From NCBI RefSeq assembly GCF_031755915.1, contig NC_083379.1, positions 15,671,501 to 15,735,500 on the forward strand: a DNA stretch of 64,000 nt, in the 5' to 3' direction. Positions 36,326 through 47,100 of the stretch are shown here, piece after piece. The position numbers and the translations under genes were made by a program. Numbering within the stretch: position 1 is the stretch's first letter; each line of letters starts with the position of its first letter. This DNA is from Ziziphus jujuba. Lineage: Eukaryota > Streptophyta > Magnoliopsida > Rosales > Rhamnaceae. The notes under the pieces were generated by a model that was given only the letters and a program-made list of their open reading frames with translations, was not told the DNA's origin and made no database searches.

Positions 36326-39300
36326 ATGGTTTGGTCATTGGTTATATATGAATTTATTGTTCATAAACTCATCAAATTTTTTGGACGTTATTTGGTTTGA
36401 AAGTGGTCAAAAGATAAGAATCTTTTATGGGATTTATATTACAATTATTTAATTTTCTTTTTTTCTTTTGTCATTTTTAATATCCATATGTCAATTAGTC
36501 CATTTGAGTGTCTTGTAAAAGCTAATTTATTCCATAAGACCCCTGCTTTAATGGATTTCTAAAGGTATATGTGGAGAATATAAGATATTTTTCTTTCCAT
36601 CGTTTGGTCAAGAGGCTCAAGCTAATATTATTGAGAAGCTCATATTCTCAAATGAGATTGAAATGTAAACATAATAGAAATTTTAACTTTTCCATGAAAA
36701 CGTGTTAGGAATTGTTTTCTCTTTCTTTATCCTTTTTTTTTAATAAAATTCAAACTCCAAGCATGGCAATAAGTTGGGGAAATTGTTTCATTATTCAATA
36801 TTAATGTGATGGTTAATAATGCTCCTAACAAACAACAACTTCCTCAAGATAGTTTATTTCCACATGTAATTATCAATGTCAGACTAAGAAGACAAGATCA
36901 AAATTTGAATCTTATATAAGCTGAAACTCCATGGAGAAATTTCCAAATTATCATTGCTTTCCTTTGCCTCCTTTGCCAAAAAAAAAAAAAAAGCACACTT
37001 GAATGCCTTCTATTATATAGATTCTACAGTTTTATGTCCTCATAAATTACGTGCTGTAGAAACAATTCCAGATTATGATCCATGTAGAGAGGTAACTATC
37101 CATCCAGTGCCATAATTCCTTTCAAATTCTTATTAACACAAAAGAGTTCTTATAGAAATGAAAGAGAAAGAAATAAATTTTGAAGTAGTTTTAAAGGTTC
37201 CCTAAGTGCATAAATTGTATCTAACAAACTTTTGCTACTTTGTGAGTGTGTGAGAGTGAAGGTTGAAGGTATATATAATGTGCGTACAATATGAAATATA
37301 TTCATGTATTGGCATAGCATTTTTGTACTTGAATTTGTTGGATAAGTTTTAGGAAAAAAGTTTATTATGATATGCAGCCTCTATGTGAGCTTTTGTTTCC
37401 ACGAAGAGCATTTGTTTTCTTTGAAATTATATACTTGCTATTACTTAAGTTTTAAATGACATGCAAATAGCTTCTTGATTCATGCTATATGGTTAATAGT
37501 CCAATGCACTTGACAAGCTACAAATGTACCTCTCGAAACTCACTTGCTTATGAGGATAATCCAAATGGTTGGACAGCTTTCTATTTTCAATTGATGCGTG
37601 CAGAATACCCTCACCTCAATGGCATGAAGAAATTGCTTAAATATTTGTTAGGATATGAAAATTGACATAATCTTTTGTAACATTGTCTCTTTTTTATTAT
37701 GTCATTTTGATCTTCTAATAATGCTCTGAATTGTCAGACCACTTGAATATTTTATATTTTAATTTAAAGCTTTTTTTTTTAAAATGAAATTTATGATTTT
37801 CAATTGAATACTTCATACAAGAAACAGGTAAAACTGAGTCTTTAGATCCAAAAACAACTATTCTTGTGCCTGAAGACAGATATGACTTCATGCAATTGAT
37901 ACATTGGACCCTGACATGGTAAGGCCTAAATTCTTTTCTTTAAATTTATTTAAGTTCTGATATTATGAAGCTAATTTTTGCGTCTATTTTGCTACTTGTA
38001 TGAATTTTTTTAAGGAGAAACTTCCAGATTTCCTTTGCAGATATTTCTTACTATCCTAGTTTTGGAGAATATTACCTACATCCTTCTAGAATCCCAAACC
38101 TGTTGTTGATATCCTTAACAATTCCTTCCTTCTATCTTGCCAGTTTTGGTGTTTGTGTTGTTCAAAGTGTAATCTGAAATATTTATTCCAGTTAAGCTCA
38201 AATAACCAATTCTAATGGCATCTTATGGAGTATATGTAGGCAACATCAGGATTTTTTATATTATAATGAGTGGCCCATCCTATTAAGTGGCATCTTTAAC
38301 AATGTATTTATTTGCATGATTTTTAGTTGGTTTATGCAGACAATTTTCACTTTGAACTATATGTCTCTCACAATAACTTCATGTAAGATTCTCCAATAAA
38401 AATTTTCAATCTTTCACACTTAACATGGTAATGTTGCCAACCTATCACTAGTATATGTAGGAAATTGATAATAAAGCTCTACCTCCTAGAGTTGATTACT
38501 TTACATTTTGAAAGGCAGGTGGTTAGCTCTTAGCAACATGCTAGAAAAGGGTTTTGTCTTAGGCAAAATTGCAATCAACAAAGCAAACAACTTTGATGAC
38601 AGACACCTATTGTCTTCAACATGTTGCCTTCTTTTGATTAAAATAGAGAAAAAAAAAAAACTTCACTGGCAAAATAAGTGATGGTTATTGAAGTGGATCA
38701 GAAATTTCAGGTGTTCAGAGAAGAAAAAAAAATTGAATAGCCTTTGCAACTGCAGAGCATAAAAGTTACTAGTGCAGGTTTTGCCTTAATGAAGAATGTT
38801 TTATTTTCTGGAGCTTCTTGGGTTGTAGTTGCTTTAAATAAGATCGTGAAACCAGCCAGAAGATCAAGGAGAACGTAGGAAAGTGATTGAATAGGAACAA
38901 AAAGAAGAAAAATGGCATAAAACTATGCTCAAGCTTATCCATCCGAGTCTACATCAAGCAAGGATCAGCCATCTAAGGATGAACCTGCTCAAGGCTTGAT
39001 GCTGAGATATGGTCCTGTAAAGTAAATACTTTTTAGCATTTGTATTCAGTTCTATTTAGAAGTGGCCCTTTTCTAGGCCATTGGGTGATTGATGAGAGTT
39101 CATCTATGCCTTTGTATGTGACAATTTCCTATAATTTACTGATGTTTATGGAGCTATCTATTTCTTTTTTCATACGTACTCAAATGGTGACTTGTAAGTG
39201 GCATAATTTTGTTTTTATAATTTTGAACCTTTAATTTTTTTTTCTTCTCCTATTGCTTGTTATGCTTTCGCAGCGCTGCATTGTGCAATGGATTTATGCT

Positions 39301-39529
39301 GCTTTTATTATTGTGTTTTTTTATCTTTTGACTGATGGCTTCAAAATGTTTGTATTCTTGGAATGTATGTCGAGTTATGAGTTGTGAAATGGAAGTTCAG
39401 CCCACATAATGAATACTCAGGATACCGCAATTATATTTTAGGTTAGAGATGTGCAACATAACGTTAGTTGGATGTCGAAGTCACAAATGTACAATCTACA
39501 TTGAAAATTTATTACAATACACATCAACA
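36326..39529. other. Unassigned sequence after the DPH2 fragment
   Basis: Three kb with no clear gene. Two stretches look like decayed exons of unknown origin: about 37828-37920 (SLDPKTTILVPEDRYDF) and about 38937-39019 (SKDQPSKDEPAQGLMLRYGP). I could not assign either to a family with confidence. They may belong to further captured gene pieces or be chance. Confidence 0.35.
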
Positions 39530-40040
39530 ACGTATTTCTTCCTAAACCAACTTATGTAATCCGGGCCAAATAAAACGTCCTCTTCACTGCTTCTGTACTC
39601 GATGAACATCAAAACAAAGACATCACAATCACCCTTGCAGAATTACATTTAATGAAATGGCATCAATTATGTTGATAACGAAAACCAACCATGTGTATTT
39701 CCACATGTAACCACAATAACAAAGCATCAATAAAAGTTAATTTCAAATGACAACACATTCATACTCATTATTTTGGCGGAGTGCATCTTTGATCATAGTC
39801 ATTTTGAATGGATCTAAACTGGGAAGCATGTTTGAATTCTTATCGTAATACTCCCCAAACACCACAATTCCATCTGACAGCTTCGATAGTGTGTGTTTCC
39901 ACCAAGAACATGCTAAATGTAGCTTTATTAATAATAACCGTTAACAAAATAAGAGAAAAAAAGACATTAAGAAATGAAAACATTTAAATAGTATTTATCC
40001 AAAATAAGAGGGAAACAAACCTTAAGAAGTGAAAACATTT
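39530..40040. other. Diverged sequence flanking the 256-bp array
   Basis: At about 39885-39935 the string GTGTGTTTCCACCAAGAACA and its surroundings resemble the segment at 43608-43660 (GTGTGTTTCTACCAAGAACA). Both resemble the unit of the 256-bp array. It appears to be an older or edge copy of the same repeat family. Confidence 0.5.
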
Positions 40041-41495
40041 AAAAAAATGAATACGGATGGTGCATCGGTAATTACCGCTGTCGACGGTTTCATTGGTAAT
40101 TATTGAAGGGCCTTTGGTAATTACTGAAGGGCTTTCGGTAATTACAGTTGATAAATTTTTTGACTCCCACAAGTCTCCTAATGTGTGTTCGTGCAACAAC
40201 ATGCAAAATATATATTCATCAATGATCCTAAATAGAAAAATTCCCATAAAGTTCGGAAAAAGTTTTAAAATTGCCAAAAAAATTTGATTACTGTAGGGCC
40301 TTCGGTAATTACCGATGAAACCATTGGTAATCAAATTGAACTTGATGAAAAAATTACCGAAGGTTTCATCGATAATTATCGAAGGGCCTTCGGTAATTAC
40401 AGATAATTACAGTTGACAAATTTTTTGACTCCTACAAATCCCCTAATGTGTGTTTCATGTAACAACATGCAAAATATACATTCATCAATGATCCTAAATA
40501 GCAAAATCCCCATAAAATTTGGAAAAAGTTCTAAAATTGCCAAAAAAATTTGATTACTGTAGGGCCTTCGGTAATTACCAATGAAACCATTGATAATCAA
40601 ATTGAACTTGTTGGAAACATTACCGAAGGTTTCATCGGTAATTACCGAAGGCCTTCGGTAATTACAGTTGACAAATTTTTTGACTCCCACAAGTCCCCTA
40701 ATGTGTGTTTCGTGCAACATCATGCAAAATATACATTCATCAATGATCCTAAACAGCAAAATCCCCATAAAGTTAAAAAAAAGTTCTAAAATTGTGAAAA
40801 AAATTCGATTACCGTAGGACATTCGGTAATTACCGATAAAACCATCGATAATCAAATTGCCCTTGCTGGAAAAATTACGGAAGGTTTCATCGGTAATTAC
40901 CGAAGGACCTTCGGTAATTACAGTTGACAAATTTTTTGACTTCCATAAGTCCCCAAATGTGTGTTTCGTGCAACAACATGCAAAATATACATTTATCAAT
41001 GATCCTAAACAGTAAAATACCCATAAAGTTCGAAAAAAGTTCTAAAATTGCCAAAAAAAATTGATTACCGTAAGACCTTCGAGAATTACCGATGAAACCA
41101 TCGGTAATCAAATTGCCCTTACTGGAAGAATTACCAAAGGTTTCATCGGTAATTATCGAAGGACCTTTGCTAATGACAGTTGACAAATTTTTTGACTCCC
41201 ACAAGTCCCTTAATGTGTGTTTCGTGCAACAATATGCAAAATATACGTTCATCAATGATCCTAAACAGCAAAATCCCCATAAAGTTCAGAAAAAGTTCTA
41301 AAATTGCCAAAAAAAATTTGATTACCATAGGACTTTCGATAATTACCAATGAAACCATTGGTAATCAAATTGCCCTTGCTGGAAAAATTACCGAAGGTTT
41401 CATCGGTAATTATCGAAGGCCTTTTGGTAATTACAGTTGACAAATTTTTTGATTCCCATAAGTCACCTAATGTGTGTTTCGTGCAACATATGAAG
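40041..41495 (+). repeat. Tandem array of about 256-bp units with internal hairpins
   Basis: The marker GTTGACAAATTTTTTGA (first copy GTTGATAAATTTTTTGA) recurs at about 40147, 40411, 40667, 40923, 41179 and 41437, giving spacings of 264, 256, 256, 256 and 258 bp. Each unit holds an inverted pair: CCTTCGGTAATTACCGATGA on one side and TCATCGGTAATTACCGAAGG on the other, with about 40-50 bp between. A further palindrome of the TTACCGAAGGCCTTCGGTAA type lies at the arm junction; at 40638-40665 it is perfect over 28 bp. Open frames on both strands (for example 40397-40999 minus) come from a low stop density. They are not maintained from unit to unit, since 256 is not a multiple of 3, so I do not call them genes. 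Confidence 0.9.
40638..40665. repeat. Perfect 28-bp palindrome in the tandem unit
   Basis: The sequence is centred between 40651 and 40652 on AAG|GCCTT and reads the same on both strands over 28 bases. Other units carry variants with one to three mismatches. Confidence 0.95.
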
Positions 41496-41870
41496 AGAAA
41501 TAAAGGGTTTTCCACTTTTAAATGAACTTTGACATGGATATGTTAATTCATACTTTATCAACCACTTTTAAATGTTCTTCTTAAAAAGTGATATAGTTGA
41601 AAATGTTGGGGTACCATTCCTCAAAACAATTTTATGTTTGTTTCTTATCTTATGGACCAAATAATGATAATTTTGATAGATTTTATAGTTAGCATAGCAT
41701 GGGTTTGATAAAAAATCCTTTGAAAAGTGAAGCTAATTTAATTATACATTACATGTCAGGGCTTTGCTTTAATTAGCAACTGAAATTTGAATTATGTAAT
41801 ACACAAGAGGAATATGTTTTTCTTACAAAATTTGTCATGATAGAGATATTCTTTTTTGGTATATCTGCAG

Positions 41871-42912
41871 CATTTTAGAGGCTTAAGTTTTCCTACTATT
41901 TCGTTGGTTGGTCCAAATGCTGCAATCATCCATTATGCGTCACAAGCAGAAACTTGTGCTGAGTTTAATCCAGACAGCATATATCTTTTTGACTCAGGAG
42001 TGAAGGCTTGTTAGCTATAATTAACTATTATATGTACTTGACTGATAACAATTATGTAAAGATTACAGACTACATTCATGCACTTATTTTTATTAAATAT
42101 TTTAGCTAGATAGACTATGTTTTCTATTGATACATTTTTAACTTATAAATGGTTATCTTTATGGACATTTATGCAATATTTACATTGAACAACTGATATA
42201 AGAAGGACAGTTCATTTTGGAAAACCATCAGAACATGAGAAACCATGCTATACTGCAGTAAGTGTAATCTATTTTGTTTTTCCTTTTTATTATCATTATT
42301 ATTATTATATTTTTTTCAAGTATTGCAAAGGGGATGTGGTTTGCTTCATTTTGCAGGTCCTCAGGGGTCATATTGCACTTGGGAATGCTCGATTTCCTAA
42401 TGGAACCAATGGTATTTTATTTTCTTTTTCAAATAATGTATTTCATTTTAGATGAAATGTATTGATCATATTCTTGTAAGTTTATGATAGGAAGGTACAT
42501 GTTCATTTTCCTATAGGGAATGCCCTAGATATTCTTGCTCGAGTTCCACTATGGAAAGATGGTCTTGATTATCGGCATGGTACAGGCCCAAATGGAATTG
42601 GGTCTTACCTTAATGTTCATGAAGGCAAGTATGTTTTACTACTTCTTTCCTCTATTATTTATGTTTTGATTTCAAGGCTATAGTAAGTTTTCCTTCTTCT
42701 TCTTTTCCCCTGTTTAATACATTTTACACATTGAACAAGACCCCATTTAATTAGTTTCAGACCACATGCTCGAAATGTACCACTACAAATTGTGGACTTC
42801 AAATTTCTTGTTTCGTTGGAGCTCTAATTGTGGACTTCAAATTTTTTGTTTCAGAACCTTGTTACTATGAGGACAAGAGTTTTGGTATAAGGTTGGAGAA
42901 TGTCCTTATAAG
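41871..42912 (+). pseudogene. Xaa-Pro aminopeptidase P fragment (M24 family), inactivated
   Basis: Exon-like pieces at 41871-42000, 42174-42257, 42357-42411, 42517-42624, about 42755-42789 and 42854-42912 match the C-terminal M24 metallopeptidase domain of plant aminopeptidase P1. Segments include [67 protein letters not shown] and FGIRLENVLI. Catalytic features are lost. In the usual YLDGTTDITRT segment the first metal-binding Asp is His and the next codon is a stop (TGA, 42186-42188). HGTGHGIG has become HGTGPNGIG, so the conserved His is gone. The N-terminal two-thirds of the gene is absent. Introns are retained. It is a truncated genomic duplicate, not a working peptidase. Confidence 0.85.
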
Positions 42913-43572
42913 GTTGGAGCTCTAATTGTGGACTTCCAATTTATTTTATCCAATAAATTTTATTCTACATATTCATAGATCAAGTATGATACAAACAGGA
43001 ACCGAATAACATTACTACTAGGGTCAGTCTTAAACGACATCTTTTTAGCCTTCGAAGACAAAGAAAATTCACAGTTATTGTGTCTTCCCATTCAATTTGT
43101 TCAAAGATATGCCATGACACATAATCGGCTCTTAACATGTTATTTTGTCTTCCCATTTAATTTGTACTTAAGTCTCTCATCCGCTATGACAAGCTGCAAC
43201 TCTCTTCATAGATAACCCTTAAGAATAATGCAACGGAAAGAATAGCTTAACAATCATTCTAATTGCATACTATATAGATTGAGTATGATACAAAATTGTA
43301 TTCGAATTTTGTTAATGATAACTTGTAATGTTTTTGTCATGTGTCTTTTAAATTCGAATCAATAAGAGTTTGTCATCATTATATATTTTTTTGGCCACTG
43401 TGTTGTTGGTACTATTTATATTTATACCATATATACATATGTTTGTCCAAATATTTATATTTATATTTTAGCCTTTTACATATATGGTATATTTGATGGT
43501 TTGTTGTCAATAAGAAAATAATGGTGTGGCAAGAATATTGTATTGGTGGCCTCAATTTATATTTGTTCAATT
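42913..43572. other. Spacer after the aminopeptidase fragment
   Basis: AT-rich sequence with no recognisable exon. The string TTGGAGCTCTAATTGTGGAC, seen inside the preceding fragment near 42817, recurs at about 42914. Confidence 0.5.
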
Positions 43573-44095
43573 TTTTCAGAGCAAATCATCACAATTTAAT
43601 TCAACAACCTTCGATAATGTGTGTTTCTACCAAGAACATGCTCAATATAACTTTATTAATGATTCTGACAAAAGAATCCACAAAAGATTTGGAAAAAGTG
43701 AGAAAATTACAAACAAAGTGGATTACCGAAGGTAATTTTTCCAGCAACTACAAATTGGTTACCGTAGGTTTCATTGGTAATTACCAAAGGCCCTACCGTA
43801 ATCAAATTTTTGTGCCAATTTGAGAACTTTTTCAAAACTTTTAGGGTTTTTTCTTCTTAGGATCATTGAAGAAAGTATTTTTGCATGTTGTTGCATTTAA
43901 CACACATTAGGGGACTTTTGGGGGCCAAAAAATTGATAAAATGTGATTTCGGTAATTAACGATAAAACCTACAGTAATTTGTCAAGCAAGGACAAATTGA
44001 TTACCGTAGGTTTCATCGGTAATTACTGAAGGCCCTACGGTAATCAAATTTTTATGCCAATTTGAGAACTTTTTCATAACTTTGTCTTAGTCTCA
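43573..44095. repeat. Inverted pair of diverged 256-bp-family units
   Basis: The left half (about 43605-43730) carries the unit marker GTGTGTTT...AAGAACATGC...TTAATGAT in the same direction as the main array. The right half (about 43855-43915) carries the reverse complement (GGATCATTGAAG, GCATGTTGTTGCATTTAACA, CACACATTAGGGGAC). TTACCGTAGGTTTCAT(T/C)GGT segments lie at 43760 and 44000. The result is a head-to-head arrangement of old copies, 2 kb from the main array. Confidence 0.75.
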
Positions 44096-44522
44096 CCCAC
44101 TTTGAATCCCTCATATGTTTGACTCATGCAATCTTGCCTCATACCTCTGTTACCATGCAATTTTCCAAAGACTCATATACTAATGTAATATGCAAGATCA
44201 GGAAACTATCAAATGACATATTTAACAACCAAAAAATTAAAGAGTGGGCCATTAAATGACATATTTACCAGGGAAAAAAAAATCAAAGAGTTGTGCAAAT
44301 TTATGGTTCAAATTATGAATATATTAAATACTCTAAATTATGCAGGATTGTAGAGTTTCATTAATGATGTTTAACTCTCAATATCTGGTTGACATTGAAA
44401 ATGAAAAGATCGGTCGTGTTTTGAAACTTGATTCCCTTAAAAATGGTGATCTATGGAAGGAAGGACCTAAGCAACCGTATGATCATTTTTATAAACTAAA
44501 AATACCATAACAAGCATGACAA
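44096..44522. other. Spacer before the TBL fragment
   Basis: AT-rich sequence. Nothing recognisable apart from weakly coding-like stretches without a domain. Confidence 0.4.
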
Positions 44523-45026
44523 TTATGATGAATGCATAAAAAGTTGATTCCAAGTATTTGGAAGTCCAGCAATACACCAATGGTTATAGTCCATGCGCCT
44601 AAAGCCATTATAAAAGCCAAGATGTCCATCTTTTCTAAGTTGTGATAAAGTTGTTATATCCAGCAGATGAACATGTTTTCTCATTCCAATTAATACATCT
44701 TTCACCACATATAATGCCTTGGGCAATCCACCTCGATAACTGATCCACTTAGGAGTTTTGTCTCATTGCCACAGTTTGTCACCCATAGCTCATTCCAATC
44801 CCTTGCCACTAAATATGAAAAGGAAAAAAAAGAAAGAAAAAAAAAATAGCATCAGAGAAATTCACGAAATTAATTTTTGGTTTTCAAAAAAAAAATTGGT
44901 GATGGGAAAGAAGTAAACTTAATGGTTGTGGGTAAGAGAAATTCCTTGGAAGATGACTTTGGTTTTACTATGATTCATGGTAGAATCCACCCACTTAACC
45001 CATGTTGTCAAACCCTTACGAAAAGC
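44523..45026 (-). pseudogene. TRICHOME BIREFRINGENCE-LIKE (TBL) O-acetyltransferase C-terminal fragment
   Basis: TBL proteins O-acetylate cell-wall polysaccharides in the Golgi. On the minus strand, 45026 to about 44929 encodes AFRKGLTTWVKWVDSTMNHS with KVIFQGIS after it. 44808-44523 carries the C-terminal PC-esterase part: ALYVVKDVLIGMRKHVHLLD, LSQLRKDGHLGFYNG, YNHWCIAGLPNTWNQLF. The last of these matches the family's DxxHWCxPGxPDxWN motif, with its catalytic Asp-His replaced by Tyr-Asn-His. Frame is lost at least twice, near 44795 (one extra base before WNEL) and near 44735 (one base missing before YRGG). It opposes the DPH2 and aminopeptidase fragments in direction. It is a broken fragment. 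Confidence 0.8.
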
Positions 45027-47100
45027 AACCATACAATTCATGTCTTTGAGAGTTTGGTTATCATATTGAGAATTTGAATGCTCTCTTTCTAGTCCTCATG
45101 AACTAAAGTGAAGGCAGTTCATAGGGATGCAGATTGGACAAAACAGGAAAACAAAAGTAGCAGAGAAAAGAAGTTAATCACATGTTTATAGCAACTTTAT
45201 TAAAAACTCTATGAGCAACAGAGCATTTAAATTCTTTTTTAATCATATGCTTATAGCAATTTCATTAAAAACTCTATAAGCAACAGAGCATTCGAATTCT
45301 TTTCCTCTTTTGTTTTCTTTTACCTGGTATCACCTCTAACTAGACCCCATTTGTACCCAACAAAGACTGATTCCTTAAAGCCAATATTAAATCCCTCTTG
45401 TGCTACAACTTCTTCTCTTGCTATGAGACCATCATGATATCCACTCTAGTAATACATCAATTGTTACATGAAATTCACGGAAAGGGTGTGGGGGCAACGA
45501 TTATTACTTCTAGACAAAAAAAAAAAAAAAAAAAAAAAAAAACACAACTTCCATATGTTAAGGAGGGACACTACATCAACCTCATAATCAAGTGCACAAG
45601 GATAACGATATGCACCTGACCTAAGGCATTTTCAAGCACATTTTTGGAATTGTAACCAATAGTATGGGTTTCTCAATCTGTAAATATCAGTTTATCATGG
45701 AAGTCTTGAGTGCCATTAGCCTATAATACAAAACCACAAGCAAACTAATACCACATCTCCGCAACCAACCTCAAATTCATAAAATAGGAGTAAGTATAAG
45801 ACAGTTCACCTATCCTATCCCCAACTGCATATCTGTAATCAACTTGAAAATTAATAATGTTCCACCAGCCAAGCCTAAGAAATTCCAACCTTGGCTGAAA
45901 ACTAAACAGAAAGAAATTAAGGTAAACTAAACAACATAGATAGTATACCTCATGGTCCATATAGTAGGTATAACATCTTTTTTAAATATTAACTAATTGT
46001 AAACAAAAAAAGAGAAAGTTAACTTATATAATTCGCCATAGAACATATAACTAAAAGGATACCATAAGAATCACTTTGGTCACATCGGGCACTTGGCATA
46101 AGATCACTTTCTATTTGATGTTGCAAGCTTTCCAAGTGAAGCTCCTCTGCAAAACTACCGCTCACCTTCATAACCATAAACAAGAAACCAACATAAAATC
46201 AAAATTAAGTTATGTAATTAAATTATGATATCTAGCAGGATGGTGAGTGTCATATAAACAAGAAAACAAATGATCAACATTTGAAGCAGATTTAACCATA
46301 ACTGCTTTCTACTTATTTTTCAATTTTGTTTTTTTGGGATTTCTTTTCTTTTAATTTCCTTTAATATTCTGTTGCAATCAGAAAATTCAACAAACACTTG
46401 TGAAGTATTTCTGACCTTAAAGCAATATAGAAACCGACCCTAAAGCATACTCATAATATTTAATCACCCCACTAAATTGTATAACCTACTACTACTACTA
46501 CTACTTGATTTCGACTAGTTTCCTCCATTCCAATCATTGTCTTCGCCTTTCACCAATCAAGCAAAAACCCAAGCTAAAAAAAAAAAAAAAAAAATCAAAA
46601 TACATAGATCCTTACCTCAAACGCAATTTTTCCTTAGTCTTTCATATGTTTGCAAGAGAAGAGGTAAGAGATGCACGGAGATGGAGCATGGATTTTTTTT
46701 TTTTTCTTAATGAGATTGTGTGTGGGTTTTCTGGGGGATGAAGAAAAATAGAAAAGCCGAGTGCAGAAACTAAAGACTGTGGGTTTTTTGGACTGAAGGA
46801 ATGAAGAAAGGAAAGTAAAGTAATTTTTTACTTTCATTGGGGATAAAATAGGAAGCAGAGGGCAGATAAAAAAAAACCAAGAAATGAGGGGCATATTTCA
46901 TTAAAGGCCTTGAAAAAAGAACATTGGGCCAAATTACCCTATATTTAAAATAGTTTTCCATTTCATATAATTGGAGAAAGAGCGGGCCTATTGGGCTTTG
47001 ATCCACTTTTCTATGTGAGTCTTTTATGAGATCCTTTTGATCCAATCTTCTTGGGCTGGAAGTTCTGGAAAATGGGCCTGCATTTCCAGCCATTGTGTTA
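45027..47100. other. Low-information region, perhaps more gene debris
   Basis: It holds a 65-bp tandem duplication (45176-45305) and poly-A/T tracts. On the minus strand a few coding-like stretches occur, e.g. near 46192-46040 (SGSFAEELHLESLQHQIESD) and 45838-45745 (YAVGDRIGELSYTYSYFMNL, after an AG at a plausible acceptor). I could not assign them to a family. They may continue the chain of gene fragments but are not called as genes. Confidence 0.35.
45176..45305 (+). repeat. 65-bp tandem duplication
   Basis: Two adjacent units start AATCACATG at 45176 and AATCATATG at 45241. Both contain ATTAAAAACTCTAT(G/A)AGCAA and end in AATTCTTTT. Confidence 0.85.

Noticed and set aside
40397..40999. 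200-codon minus-strand frame in the repeat array
   Set aside because: It repeats the same peptide in shifting frames across 256-bp units. The unit length is not a multiple of three, and no codon constraint or domain is visible.
40041..41495. CRISPR-like array
   Set aside because: The unit is 256 bp with repeated spacers, in a plant nuclear genome. It is a satellite-like tandem repeat, not CRISPR.
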